DNA of 64,000 nt, taken from the NCBI RefSeq assembly GCF_009208105.1, contig NZ_WFKL01000001.1:4588001-4652000 (forward strand), read 5' to 3'. The translations under genes were made by a program, and so were the position numbers. The stretch comes from Rouxiella sp. S1S-2. Lineage in GTDB: Bacteria; Pseudomonadota; Gammaproteobacteria; Enterobacterales; Enterobacteriaceae. The notes under the pieces are model-generated. The model was not told where the DNA came from, ran no database searches, and saw nothing but the letters and a program-made list of their open reading frames with translations. Below are positions 18,561 through 27,296 of this stretch, piece by piece (positions within the stretch are counted from its first letter, which is position 1; every line of letters begins with the position of its first letter).

Positions 18561-19055
18561 CTATTTTTTCAAAAACTCGTTATAGAGAGTTTGTAGCGAA
18601 AAAACAGCAGCTTGCAAACGCACTGCATCGCGGTCACCGGAAAAAACCTCTTTACAGGCATAAATCCGGCCATTTTCATCGGCGAATCCGAACCACACGG
18701 TACCGACCGGTTTTTCTTCACTGCCGCCATCTGGACCGGCAATTCCGCTGATCGACAGCGCCAAATCAGCGCCGGCCGCATAGCGCGCCCCTCTGGCCAT
18801 TTCGCGCACCACCTGTTCGCTAACCGCGCCGTATTGGCTAAGGGTAGATTCTGCAACGTCGAGCAATTCACGCTTAGCGTTATTACTGTAAGTGACAAAC
18901 CCGCGGTCGAACCAGGCAGAACTCCCGGCAATATCGGTAATCGCTTTCGCGACCCAGCCGCCGGTACAGGATTCTGCACAAGTTAGCCACAGGCCCTTGG
19001 ATTTCAAGGCCGCGCCGACGTCGATACTCAGTTGACGTAAATCATTTTCAGTCAT
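18561..19055 (-). CDS. pncC: Nicotinamide-nucleotide amidase (CinA C-terminal family)
   Basis: 164 residues (E. coli YgaD/PncC 165). Deamidates NMN to nicotinate mononucleotide in pyridine nucleotide recycling. Family motifs: LTCAESCTGGWVAKAIT with catalytic Ser, FDRGFVTYSNNAKRELL, and SISGIAGPDGGSEEKPVGTVWFG. The ATG at 19055 (MTENDLRQL) has AGGA 7-10 nt upstream; an ATG five codons earlier (19070) is less likely. It precedes recA as in E. coli, where mltB follows; here 4 kb are inserted before mltB. Confidence 0.95.
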   Translation of the reverse strand: MTENDLRQLSIDVGAALKSKGLWLTCAESCTGGWVAKAITDIAGSSAWFDRGFVTYSNNAKRELLDVAESTLSQYGAVSEQVVREMARGARYAAGADLALSISGIAGPDGGSEEKPVGTVWFGFADENGRIYACKEVFSGDRDAVRLQAAVFSLQTLYNEFLKK

Positions 19056-19266
19056 AACACGTCCTGCCAAATGGGGTTAACTCAAGCAATGTTAGCACTT
19101 TCGTGCAGAGAAGACCTGTCCAAACCCACCCGTTACGGGAGGTTTTCCGACAGCGTGCAGGATGTATTCAGAACGCGGTGAACTCGATTCATCCGCTAAG
19201 CATACTTTCTCGATACCCGTCTCAAATGGTGGCTAATACCGCCAATTTCAATAGCCCGCCGCCGCT

Positions 19267-19305
19267 TGCACCATGTTTCGACGCATTTTGCACTTTCGCA
19301 GTGAA
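19267..19305 (+). promoter_or_regulatory. NtrC-like enhancer site
   Basis: TGCACT-TTCGC-AGTGAA (19289-19305) resembles the NtrC dyad TGCACT-N5-AGTGCA with one mismatch. A further half site TGCACC begins 22 bp upstream (19267), two helical turns away. It is about 165 bp before the predicted start of transcription. Confidence 0.4.
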
Positions 19306-19435
19306 ATTTGATTTTGCAAGAGCGTTATCCCCCCAAGAGACATTGCCGCGCTCATCGCCCCGCCAACTGGAATACCAGGCTGTATACAAGATGTTAGCCA
19401 AGCGGCGGCGATTATTTATTAAACGCGGGGAAATA

Positions 19436-19453
19436 TGGCCCGAAACGTGCATT
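19436..19453 (+). promoter_or_regulatory. Candidate sigma-54 (-24/-12) promoter
   Basis: TGGCCCG-AAAC-GTGCATT: GG (19437-19438) and GC (19449-19450) are separated by exactly 10 bp, as needed for RpoN, and TGGCCCG differs from TGGCACG at one position. The start of transcription would be near 19462, about 50 nt before the amidase ATG. Confidence 0.55.
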
Positions 19454-19511
19454 GCTAGCAATATTGCCACCACTGCGCCGTTTATCGGCTATCTGAGGAA
19501 CGCGTTTGAAA

Positions 19512-20948
19512 ATGCAGGAAATCCTTGAACTAGATGCCGTCACCCTGGCAGCCCGCATCCGCGATAAAAGCCTTTCGCCGGTAGACGTCGTTTCTGCCTC
19601 AATAGAAAGGATGGACGCACTCGAACCCGAGCTGCATGCGTTTTGCACCCCCACCACCGACGCGGCGTTGGCACAGGCCAAAATCATTGAACGCCGTATT
19701 TTACGCGGTGAGGACGTGGGTCCGTTGGCGGGAGTACCGGTAGCCATTAAAGATTTGATAAGCACAAAGGGCGTCAAAACCGTTTCTGGCTCTTATATAT
19801 ATGAAAACTTTATTCCGGATGAAGACGACATCACCGTCGAGCGCCTAAGGAACGCGGACGCCATTATTCTCGGTAAAACCAACGCACCCGAGTTTGGCTA
19901 CAGCGGTACTGGTCATAATCCGGTATTTCCAACCACCCGCAACCCATGGAATACCGACCTGACGCCAGGTGGCTCAAGCGCAGGTTCGGCTGCTGCCCTG
20001 GCGGCTCGCATGTGTCCACTGGCGCTGGGCAGTGACGGCGGCGGGTCGGTGCGTATTCCAGCGGCCCACAGCGGCGTCTTTGGCATGAAAGCCTCAATGG
20101 GCCGCGTGCCGCTGTATCCCGGCTGCCGTGATGAGCGCTATCCAGGAATTTCCAGTTGGGAATCTCTGGAACACATCGGTCCGATGACCCGCAGCGTAGC
20201 CGATGCCGCGCTGATGCTCTCGGTCATTGCCGGTCCTGACCCGCGCGACAGACATTCGATTCCCACCAGCGACATCGACTGGATGGGTTCCCTGCGCGGC
20301 AGCCTTAAAGGATTACGTGTAGCTTACAGCCCCGATTGGGGATACGCCGCCGTTGACCCCCGCGTCAGAGAAATCGTTGGCCAGGCCGTCAAGATTTTCG
20401 AGCGCGACTTAGGCTGTATTGTTGAAGAGGCCCATCCGGGTTTTGCGGACCCCAAGCAGACGTTTGCCGCATTAGTGGCGCAGGAAACAGATTTAACCAG
20501 CATGCGCAGGCTGATGGAAACCTTTGGTGACCGCATGTCGCCACATCTGGTCGAAATGCTCAACACTCATTGGACCGCCGAAATGTTTACCGACGCCAAC
20601 ATGAAGCGCAAGGAAGTGGTCAATAAAATGTGGCGCTTTATGCAGAACTACGACCTGTTGGTAACACCGACGCTCGCCACACCGCCCTTCCCTATCAATA
20701 TAGAAAGCCCGGAGACCATTGACGGGCGCAGAGTCACGCCAAGCGAATGGCTGGCTTTTGTTTTCCCAATCAACCTGACGGGCCAGCCAGCAGCTTCGGT
20801 ACCGGCAGGATTTACTGACGATGGATTGCCCGTTGGACTGCAAATTATTGGCCGCCATCTCGACGACGCTCTGGTGTTACGCGCCAGCGCTGCCTTTGAA
20901 AAAGCCTGCGGATGGAACCATCGGTTACCGCCGATCCTCAACCGCTAA
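19512..20948 (+). CDS. Amidase-signature family hydrolase
   Basis: 478 residues. Amidase-signature enzyme of the GatA/AtzE type: catalytic Lys80 in VAIKDLIS, cis-Ser at 155-156 in PGGSSAGSAAALAA, and nucleophile Ser179 in GSDGGGSVRIPA, all intact. C-terminal part has the usual LVTPTLATPPFP and QPAASVPAGF segments. No second C-terminal domain, so it is not a full allophanate hydrolase (about 600 residues). The substrate is unknown; neighbours suggest a urea-like or amide nitrogen source. ATG 19512 chosen by similarity (MQEIL); TTG at 19506 lies at a better distance from GAGGAA. First gene of a three-gene operon inserted between pncC and mltB. Confidence 0.85.
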   Translation: MQEILELDAVTLAARIRDKSLSPVDVVSASIERMDALEPELHAFCTPTTDAALAQAKIIERRILRGEDVGPLAGVPVAIKDLISTKGVKTVSGSYIYENFIPDEDDITVERLRNADAIILGKTNAPEFGYSGTGHNPVFPTTRNPWNTDLTPGGSSAGSAAALAARMCPLALGSDGGGSVRIPAAHSGVFGMKASMGRVPLYPGCRDERYPGISSWESLEHIGPMTRSVADAALMLSVIAGPDPRDRHSIPTSDIDWMGSLRGSLKGLRVAYSPDWGYAAVDPRVREIVGQAVKIFERDLGCIVEEAHPGFADPKQTFAALVAQETDLTSMRRLMETFGDRMSPHLVEMLNTHWTAEMFTDANMKRKEVVNKMWRFMQNYDLLVTPTLATPPFPINIESPETIDGRRVTPSEWLAFVFPINLTGQPAASVPAGFTDDGLPVGLQIIGRHLDDALVLRASAAFEKACGWNHRLPPILNR

Positions 20949-20993
20949 AAACGTTGTTTACGCCTTGTCGCCACACTTTTGAGGAACAACACC

Positions 20994-22295
20994 ATGAGCA
21001 AAAAAATAACACCTGAGCACGACGCCACGCGGGGTCTTGAAGAAGAATTTGAAAACGAAGCCGTGCCGCTTTCTCATCGCCACTCGACCCGCTCCGTTTC
21101 GGCAGTGTGGTTCGGTTTTCCGATGATCCTCACCAATGCAGTATTTGGCGGCATCATGGCCTATAACCTCGGTTTTTGGCGCGCGATCCTGGCTATTCTG
21201 CTCGGCAATCTGGTGCTTTTTGCCTACGTCGGAACGCTGAGCTATCTGGCTGGCAAAACCGGCCTAAACTTTGCCATGCAGGCGCGTAAAACCTTCGGTC
21301 ATCGTGGCTATATTATTACCTCTGCTTTCCTGTCTACGGTGGTGATTGGCTGGTACGCTTTTCAAACCGGTCTGACCGGCACCATCGTCAGCTCGACCTT
21401 TGGCTGGAACACCTCATGGGTCATTGTGCTCGCTACGGTGCTTTATACCGGCGTAACGTTTCTTGGCGTACGCGCGCTGTCGATTATCGGCATGATTGCT
21501 GCACCGATGTTCGTCATTATGGGCATCGCCGCGCTGTTTTTTGTTTCTCAACACACCGATCTCAGCCAGATTACCGCCTATAAAGGTACCGCGGGCGGCA
21601 TTACCATGGGGATTGCCATGACCATGGTTATTGCCGGTTTCGCCGATTCGGGCACCATGACCGCCGACTTTACCCGCTGGTCTCAAACCGGCAAATCGGC
21701 AGTGGTGGCAACGTTCTCGGCGTTTCCGGTGGCTAACTTCGTTTCGCTGCTTTCGGGCGTCGTGATTGTTTCTGCCGGTGCAGGCATCGACCCCGCCCAC
21801 AACGGTGGCGATTTCCTGCATCTGCTGGTAGGTCACAATGCGCTGCTCAACCTGCTCGCCCTGCTGTTTGTATTTATCAATCTCGGATCTGTCTGCACCC
21901 ACTGCCTTTATAATGGCGCAGTCGGCTATAGCCACCTGCTGAAAAGCAAAATGCGCATTTGGACCATTATTCTCGGCGTGATCGGCGGCGTGCTGGCAAT
22001 TATCGGCGTGTGGAGCTACTTCCTTAACTGGCTGAGCCTGCTGGGCGTGGCCGTCCCGCCTATCGGCGCCGTCATGATTGTTGACCTGCTGTTTTTGGGT
22101 CACATCAGCAGCATCCGTGCTGAAAGCGCCTATCGCGGCAGCGCATTTTTATCCTGGGCCATCGGCACGCTGTGCGCCACCGCCGCGCACCTGTGGTTCC
22201 CTGATTTTGGCGAAGCGCTGATCGGCATGATTATCGGCGGTGCTGCTTACGCCGTTATCCAGTCAATGACCGCCAAAAAATGGGTAACGGCCTAA
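20994..22295 (+). CDS. NCS1-family nucleobase/cytosine permease-like transporter (CodB type)
   Basis: 433 residues with about twelve membrane segments. Resembles cytosine permease CodB: N-terminal [25 protein letters not shown] (split here: substrate-site helix 1), [12 protein letters not shown] after a helix with [11 protein letters not shown], and a long stretch of hydrophobic helices. Family members are proton or sodium symporters for nucleobases, hydantoins and allantoin. ATG 20994 has GAGGA 8 nt upstream; 45 nt after the amidase and 16 nt before the hydrolase, so clearly one operon. Likely imports the substrate of the two hydrolases. Confidence 0.88.
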   Translation: MSKKITPEHDATRGLEEEFENEAVPLSHRHSTRSVSAVWFGFPMILTNAVFGGIMAYNLGFWRAILAILLGNLVLFAYVGTLSYLAGKTGLNFAMQARKTFGHRGYIITSAFLSTVVIGWYAFQTGLTGTIVSSTFGWNTSWVIVLATVLYTGVTFLGVRALSIIGMIAAPMFVIMGIAALFFVSQHTDLSQITAYKGTAGGITMGIAMTMVIAGFADSGTMTADFTRWSQTGKSAVVATFSAFPVANFVSLLSGVVIVSAGAGIDPAHNGGDFLHLLVGHNALLNLLALLFVFINLGSVCTHCLYNGAVGYSHLLKSKMRIWTIILGVIGGVLAIIGVWSYFLNWLSLLGVAVPPIGAVMIVDLLFLGHISSIRAESAYRGSAFLSWAIGTLCATAAHLWFPDFGEALIGMIIGGAAYAVIQSMTAKKWVTA

Positions 22296-22311
22296 CAGGA
22301 GGAGCCTGAGC

Positions 22312-23013
22312 ATGAACACACGTTATATTGAGGCCGCACCTTACCGCTGGCCCTACAACGGACAGCTCACGCCGGCGAATACCGCGCTGGTTATTATTGA
22401 TATGCAGACAGATTTTTGTGGCGTAGGCGGCTATGTAGACACAATGGGGTATGACATTACCCTCACGCGTGCACCGATAACGCCTATTCGCGACCTGTTG
22501 GGCGTGATGCGTGGCGCGGGTTTCACCATTATCCACACCCGCGAAGGCCACCGACCCGACCTAGCCGATTTGCCAGCCAATAAACGTTGGCGCTCACGGC
22601 AGATTGGCGCGGGCATCGGCGATCAAGGGCCGTGCGGCAAGATCCTCATCCGTGGCGAGCCGGGCTGGCAGCTCATTCCCGAACTTCAGCCGATCGAAGG
22701 CGAAGTGATCATTGATAAACCCGGTAAAGGCTCGTTTTATGCCACCGATCTTGAGCTGATATTGCACACGCGCGGCATCACCAATCTGTTGCTGACCGGT
22801 ATCACCACCGACGTGTGCGTGCATACTACGATGCGAGAAGCCAATGACCGGGGATTTGAGTGTTTACTGGTCGCAGACTGCTGTGCTGCAACCGATCCGG
22901 CGAACCATCTGGCAGCACTATCAATGGTAAAAATGCAGGGCGGAGTGTTTGGCGCAGTCGCCGATTCTTCAGAGGTGTTGAAAACGTTGACCTATTGCAA
23001 CCATAAAGCATAG
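22312..23013 (+). CDS. biuH: Isochorismatase-family cysteine hydrolase, probable biuret amidohydrolase
   Basis: 233 residues. Cysteine hydrolase with triad Asp30 (VIIDMQTDF), Lys136 (IDKPGKGSF) and Cys169 ([12 protein letters not shown]), plus the cis-peptide before Cys. The triad spacing equals that of Rhizobium biuret hydrolase as I remember it (Asp36, Lys142, Cys175: constant offset of 6), and long segments such as [19 protein letters not shown] and [14 protein letters not shown] are typical of that subgroup. BiuH converts biuret to allophanate and ammonia. The subgroup call is from memory; a related ureidohydrolase is the alternative. Ribosome site AGGAGGA; last gene of the operon. Confidence 0.82.
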   Translation: MNTRYIEAAPYRWPYNGQLTPANTALVIIDMQTDFCGVGGYVDTMGYDITLTRAPITPIRDLLGVMRGAGFTIIHTREGHRPDLADLPANKRWRSRQIGAGIGDQGPCGKILIRGEPGWQLIPELQPIEGEVIIDKPGKGSFYATDLELILHTRGITNLLLTGITTDVCVHTTMREANDRGFECLLVADCCAATDPANHLAALSMVKMQGGVFGAVADSSEVLKTLTYCNHKA

Positions 23014-23035
23014 AGAGGACATAGACAGAAACAGA

Positions 23036-23066
23036 CAGCAGCGGTACACGATGACCGCTGCTGTTT
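23036..23066 (+). terminator. Terminator after the amidase-permease-hydrolase operon
   Basis: Perfect 10-bp stem CAGCAGCGGT / ACCGCTGCTG with an 8-nt loop (23036-23063), followed by TTTAATG. The T run is short. It lies in the convergent gap with mltB. Confidence 0.6.
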
Positions 23067-23090
23067 AATGCCTGACTATTCGTTGCCCAA

Positions 23091-24164
23091 TCAGTTGCCC
23101 ATTCTAGCCTGTGCCACAGCTTCGCCCAACTGCCACACTGCCATGGCGTACTGGGTGCTGTGGTTGTAGCGCGTAATAGCATAGAAGTTTGGCAAACCGT
23201 ACCAGTACTGATAGCTATTACCCATATCCAGACGCAGTAAACTGGCCTGCTGGTAGCCACCGAGCGATCCCAGTGGGGTGAGTCCCGCTGATGCCAGTGT
23301 CGAAACCGAGTATTTGGTTTGATAGCCGTTTTCCAGCCCCGGCGCCTGCCCGCTTGCCTGCACAGCGACCGGCTGTCCACTCACCCAGCCGTTGCCTTTG
23401 AAGTAGTTGGCTACGCTGCCGATAGCATCAATGGGATCCCAGAGATTGACGTGACCGTCGCCATCAAAATCAATGGCGTACTGCTTATAAGCCGACGGCA
23501 TAAACTGACCGTAGCCCATGGCACCGGCAAAGGATCCGCGCAGCGCCAGCGGATCGTCACTTTCAGAACGCGACATCAGCAGGAAGGTTTCCAGCTCACC
23601 GGCGAAATAGTCCGCACGACGCGGATAGTCGAACGCCAGCGTTGAGAGAGCATCGATAATGCGTGTTTTGCCCATCACTCTGCCCCAGCGGGTTTCTACA
23701 CCGATGATGCCGACGATAATTTCAGGCGGAACGCCGTACTGCTGATAGGCACGCTGCAGCGCATCCTGATACTGGTTCCAGAAAGCCACGCCGTTCTGCA
23801 CGTTATCTGGAGTAATGAACTTGGCGCGATAGCGTATCCAGGCGCCGTACGGGCCTGAAGGCGGCTGCGTCGTCGGCGCCTGGCGTTCCATCAAATTCAA
23901 CACCCAGTCCAGGCGCTTTGCCTGCCCGAGGGTGTCATGCAACTGCTGGCGGTCAAATCCGTGCTCACGAACCATTTTATCGATGAATGCATTTGCCGCA
24001 GCATTGTTGGAAAAATCCCCACTCGGCAAGAAACCGCTCTGAGGAGGAGGAAGCAAAAATCCACCACTCGGGGCCGCGCCCTGCTGGATAGAGGTATTTT
24101 TAGGCGTGCTGCTACAGGCTGAGAGCAGCACGACCATTGGAAGAAGGGTGGCCAGATAACGCAT
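23091..24164 (-). CDS. mltB: Membrane-bound lytic murein transglycosylase B
   Basis: 357 residues (E. coli 361). Outer-membrane lipoprotein that cleaves peptidoglycan with formation of 1,6-anhydro-MurNAc. Signal peptide with lipobox LLSAC (Cys17), then catalytic domain with VGIIGVETRWGRVMGKTRI, where Glu is the catalytic acid, and the family segments GAMGYGQFMPSAYKQYAIDFDGDG (two parts, active site cleft) and WDPIDAIGSVANYF. Ends with NSYQYWYGLPNFYAITRYN. In E. coli it follows pncC; here an operon separates them. Confidence 0.95.
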   Translation of the reverse strand: MRYLATLLPMVVLLSACSSTPKNTSIQQGAAPSGGFLLPPPQSGFLPSGDFSNNAAANAFIDKMVREHGFDRQQLHDTLGQAKRLDWVLNLMERQAPTTQPPSGPYGAWIRYRAKFITPDNVQNGVAFWNQYQDALQRAYQQYGVPPEIIVGIIGVETRWGRVMGKTRIIDALSTLAFDYPRRADYFAGELETFLLMSRSESDDPLALRGSFAGAMGYGQFMPSAYKQYAIDFDGDGHVNLWDPIDAIGSVANYFKGNGWVSGQPVAVQASGQAPGLENGYQTKYSVSTLASAGLTPLGSLGGYQQASLLRLDMGNSYQYWYGLPNFYAITRYNHSTQYAMAVWQLGEAVAQARMGN

Positions 24165-24338
24165 CAGATATCCGTATGGCGATACAAGAAAAGTAGAACA
24201 TCATGTTAATGCATTGTTTAACGCGAACAAACAGGAATGTTTAAAGGAATTTATCAAAATAGCAGAGAAACACTCCGCCAGCCGCCCGCGTAGAGAAAAA
24301 AGGGACCACGACCTGACAGAGTATTTGGCAGGAAAAGA

Positions 24339-24680
24339 CTAGTTTTTCTTAACAAACTCCGATTTCAGCTTCATCGGGCCAAAACCGTCAACTTTGCAGT
24401 CGATGTTATGGTCACCTTCAACTAAGCGAATACTTTTCACTTTAGTGCCAATTTTGAGAGGCGTTGAGCTGCCTTTTACCTTCAGGTCTTTCACCACCGT
24501 GACAGAATCCCCGTCAGCAAGCAGATTCCCATTAGCGTCGCGCACCACAAGACCTTCTTCTTCTGCGGCAGCATTAGCACTGGCTGGCCATTCGTGTCCG
24601 CACTCGGGGCAGTTCAGCTGCTCACCTTCCTGCCAGGTAAATTCGGAACTGCATTTTGGACAATGTGGTAATGGTTGCAC
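24339..24680 (-). CDS. yjdM: Zinc ribbon protein YjdM (PhnA family)
   Basis: 113 residues. N-terminal zinc ribbon CPKC-x13-CPEC (Cys7, Cys10, Cys24, Cys27) followed by a conserved SH3-like domain: [36 protein letters not shown] and the C-terminal [15 protein letters not shown] that matches E. coli YjdM almost exactly. Despite the old name PhnA it is not part of the C-P lyase pathway and its function is not known. Single gene between mltB and the aldehyde dehydrogenase. Confidence 0.93.
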   Translation of the reverse strand: MQPLPHCPKCSSEFTWQEGEQLNCPECGHEWPASANAAAEEEGLVVRDANGNLLADGDSVTVVKDLKVKGSSTPLKIGTKVKSIRLVEGDHNIDCKVDGFGPMKLKSEFVKKN

Positions 24681-24775
24681 GCTAACCTCTTAAAAAGATT
24701 TATAAAAATGAAGAAAACACTGATAAACAAAAGACCTTAGCTTTTATCAGGATACATTTTAGCTTTTTATGAGGT

Positions 24776-24810
24776 TTAAAAACACCCCGCCACATCATGT
24801 CGGGGTGCAT
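24776..24810 (-). terminator. Terminator of the aldehyde dehydrogenase gene
   Basis: Stem CACCCCG (24783-24789) / CGGGGTG (24101+700, i.e. 24801-24807) with an 11-nt loop; on the minus strand TTTTTAAA follows, 9 nt after the stop codon. Confidence 0.8.
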
Positions 24811-24815
24811 TGCGT

Positions 24816-26237
24816 TTACTCTCCTACCAGCAACGTTTTCGGTTCCAGATAAGCCATCAACCCCCATTTGCCCATTTCACGCCCCAGCCCCGACTGTTTA
24901 ACGCCACCAAACGGGGCATGAGGTTCATGGGCCAAGGTATTGACCAACACACGGCCCGTTTCAATCTGTCGCGCGACGTTAATACCGCGCTGCAGGTCAC
25001 CGCTGAGCACCATCGCGTTCAGGCCGTAATCGGTATCATTGGCAATACGCACCGCTTCAGCTTCGTCGTGATAAGGAATAATAACCAGCACCGGACCAAA
25101 AATTTCCTCGCGGGCAATGCGCATCTGGTTGTTAACCTGAGTAAATACCGTCGGCTTTACGCACCAGCCTTTTTCCATTCCCTGTGGACGCCCTTCCCCC
25201 CCAACCACCAGCCTGGCCCCTTCTTCCAGTCCAAGACGAATGTAGCCCTGAACCCGCTCCCACTGCCTGCGGCTGACCATAGGGCCAATTTCGGTCTTCT
25301 GATCACGTGGGTCACCCGACTGTACATTGGCCACAGCTTGTCCAATAGCCTGCTCAAACTCCGCCAGACGGGTTTGCGGCACCAGAATGCGCGTGCCAGC
25401 GATGCACGCCTGTCCGCTGTTCATAAAACCGGCCATCAACGCCATCGGCACCACCTTCGCGGCATCGGCATCATCGAGGATAATCGTCGGTGATTTGCCA
25501 CCCAGCTCCAGCGTCACTCTCTTAAGCGTGGTCGCGCTGCTTTCGACGATGCCTTTGCCCACCGCCGTCGAGCCGGTGAATGAAATCTTGGCAATGTCAG
25601 GGTGACGGCTTATCTCAGCACCCACGACGTCGCCACGACCGGTAACAATGTTAAACACGCCAGCAGGGATCTCAGCGTTATGCAGGGCTTCAGTGATGAT
25701 GTGAGTCTGGATGGCGCTCATCTCGCTCGGCTTGATCACCGCCGTACAGCCTGCCGCCAGCGCAGTCGCTAACTTGTTGCAGATGAATCCCGCATCGCTG
25801 TTCCACGGTGTAATCAGGCCTGTAACCCCAACAGGAGAAAGGATCACCCTGGCAATTCCCACCTGCTCTTCAAACTCGAAGGACGCGAGGGTCTGCATGG
25901 CCTGTAGAATAACGTCCGCAGGATAGCTCGCCATCCATCGTGAACGCGCAGCCGGAGCGCCGTACTCAGTGATAATGGCCTCCAGCAGCTCATCTTCACA
26001 CGCCACCACGGCAGCATGCATACGTTTAAGCACCGTAATGCGGTGCGCTTTCGTGGTACGCGACCAGGCGGGGAAAGCCGCTTTAGCCGCGGTAATCGCC
26101 CGCTGCGTATCTTCAACGTCAGCAAGCCGAACAGTGCCAATCACCTCTTCGGTCGCCGGGTTAAACAGCTCGAACAGCTCTGTGCCGTGAGGCGTGACGA
26201 ATTCACCGTTAATATAGATTTTGTCGATAAGTTGCAT
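24816..26237 (-). CDS. NAD(P)-dependent aldehyde dehydrogenase
   Basis: 473 residues, full-length ALDH. Oxidises an aldehyde to the acid; substrate not known. Catalytic Cys278 in SGQACIAGTR, general base Glu244 in TLELGGKSP, oxyanion Asn in TPWNSDAGF, cofactor loop FTGSTAVGKGI, and the C-terminal PFGGVKQSGLGREMG. PWNSD instead of the usual PWNFP places it in a less-studied subgroup that has been annotated as generic ALDH. Starts at ATG 26237, divergent from a LysR regulator (123-nt gap), which probably controls it. Confidence 0.9.
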   Translation of the reverse strand: MQLIDKIYINGEFVTPHGTELFELFNPATEEVIGTVRLADVEDTQRAITAAKAAFPAWSRTTKAHRITVLKRMHAAVVACEDELLEAIITEYGAPAARSRWMASYPADVILQAMQTLASFEFEEQVGIARVILSPVGVTGLITPWNSDAGFICNKLATALAAGCTAVIKPSEMSAIQTHIITEALHNAEIPAGVFNIVTGRGDVVGAEISRHPDIAKISFTGSTAVGKGIVESSATTLKRVTLELGGKSPTIILDDADAAKVVPMALMAGFMNSGQACIAGTRILVPQTRLAEFEQAIGQAVANVQSGDPRDQKTEIGPMVSRRQWERVQGYIRLGLEEGARLVVGGEGRPQGMEKGWCVKPTVFTQVNNQMRIAREEIFGPVLVIIPYHDEAEAVRIANDTDYGLNAMVLSGDLQRGINVARQIETGRVLVNTLAHEPHAPFGGVKQSGLGREMGKWGLMAYLEPKTLLVGE

Positions 26238-26331
26238 GTTTTTCTCCCCGCGACGCCGACGTTAGCGCGCTTTCAATGGGGAGAGTATAAGAAGGCTAGG
26301 CTGCTCTGATAAGCGGGGTTATGCTGTACGG

Positions 26332-26339
26332 GGTATACC
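26332..26339. promoter_or_regulatory. Palindrome in the ALDH/lysR divergent gap
   Basis: GGTATACC, inside GGGGTATACCG, is a perfect 8-bp palindrome 22 nt before the LysR start. It may be part of the regulator's binding site; no classical T-N11-A element stands out better. Confidence 0.3.
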
Positions 26340-26360
26340 GAAAATCGGGACAATTTTATT

Positions 26361-27296
26361 ATGCATCGCACCGGACTCACAGAACTTGAAGTCACCCTTG
26401 CCGTCGCCAGCCGCAGCAGCTTTCGCGCTGCCGCCCGAGAACTCGGCATGTCGGCCACTGCGGTCAGCAATGCCATCGCTGGTCTGGAAGCGCGTCTCGA
26501 CGTCAGACTGTTTAACCGCTCAACCCGCAGCGTGTCTCTCACCGACGCGGGCAGACGCTACGTTGAGCGCATCGCACCCGCACTGGCCGAAATCCAACGC
26601 GCCTCGGAAGAAATAAGCACGCAGCCCGAAACTCCCACTGGTACCCTGCGCATCAACGCACCACCCGAGTCCGCGCTGTTAATTTTTGAGCCACTGCTGC
26701 GTGAATATTTACATCGTTATCCACAAATGCGTATTGATCTGACGACCGAGGCGCGCATGGTTGATATTGTCGCCGAGGGGTATGACGCCGGAATACGGCT
26801 GGCAGAATCGGTACCCCAGGATATGATTGCGGTGCCGGTCACGCCAGCGGTGCGAATGCTGATCGTGGGCAGTCCGAAGTATTTCGCCGCCCATGGCACG
26901 CCTGCAACGCCGGACGATCTGCCTCATCATCAGGCCATCGGTATGCGCATGTCTCACGGCGGAATTTATCACTGGGAACTTGAGCGGCATCAGCAGAAGT
27001 TTACGGTCAATATTCCTCCACGCATCGTGCTTAACGAGATGCGGGTGATACGCCAGGCCGCACGCAGTGGTATCGGGCTGGCTTTTATTTCAAGTTGGTT
27101 TATTGAACAAGATTTGGCAAACGGCAGTCTGGTCAGCGTGCTTGAACAGTGGTGCCCATCGTTTGAAGGGCTAAGACTTTACTACCCCGGCAGACGCCAC
27201 GTCCCCGCGGGATTAAAGGCGCTGATAGAATTGGTGCATGAGATAAGAGACAGAAAGTCTCCGGCGACGGACACGAGTTTCTTTAGTCAACAATAA
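26361..27296 (+). CDS. LysR-family transcriptional regulator
   Basis: 311 residues. N-terminal winged helix-turn-helix (about 1-62: VASRSSFRAAARELGMSATAVSNAIAGLEARLDVRLFNRSTRSVSLTDAG), then the periplasmic-binding-protein-like effector domain (about 90-295; DLTTEARMVDIVAEGYDAGIRL, RIVLNEMRVIRQAARSGIGLAFI). It belongs to the large YafC/DsdC-like group found in many copies in Enterobacterales. Divergent from the ALDH gene, so most likely its regulator; the effector is unknown. Confidence 0.9.
   Translation: MHRTGLTELEVTLAVASRSSFRAAARELGMSATAVSNAIAGLEARLDVRLFNRSTRSVSLTDAGRRYVERIAPALAEIQRASEEISTQPETPTGTLRINAPPESALLIFEPLLREYLHRYPQMRIDLTTEARMVDIVAEGYDAGIRLAESVPQDMIAVPVTPAVRMLIVGSPKYFAAHGTPATPDDLPHHQAIGMRMSHGGIYHWELERHQQKFTVNIPPRIVLNEMRVIRQAARSGIGLAFISSWFIEQDLANGSLVSVLEQWCPSFEGLRLYYPGRRHVPAGLKALIELVHEIRDRKSPATDTSFFSQQ

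Larger units (their letters stand above)
19056..19511. other. Regulatory gap upstream of the amidase-permease-hydrolase operon
   Basis: No gene recognised in these 456 bases. It holds several regulatory-looking sites, all on the side of the operon: an NtrC-like dyad (19289), CTGG-AATA-CCAG (19367-19378), a GntR-like CTGTATACAAG (19380-19390), a sigma-54-type element (19436-19453) and the palindrome ATTGCTAGCAAT (19451-19462). Confidence 0.6.

Noticed and set aside
19103..19528. 141-codon plus-strand frame in the gap before the amidase
   Set aside because: Runs through the candidate promoter sites and into the amidase start in another frame; no ribosome site or recognisable domain.
21414..22103. 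229-codon minus-strand frame inside the permease gene
   Set aside because: Composition (His, Asn, Gln rich) is that of an antisense shadow of a membrane protein.
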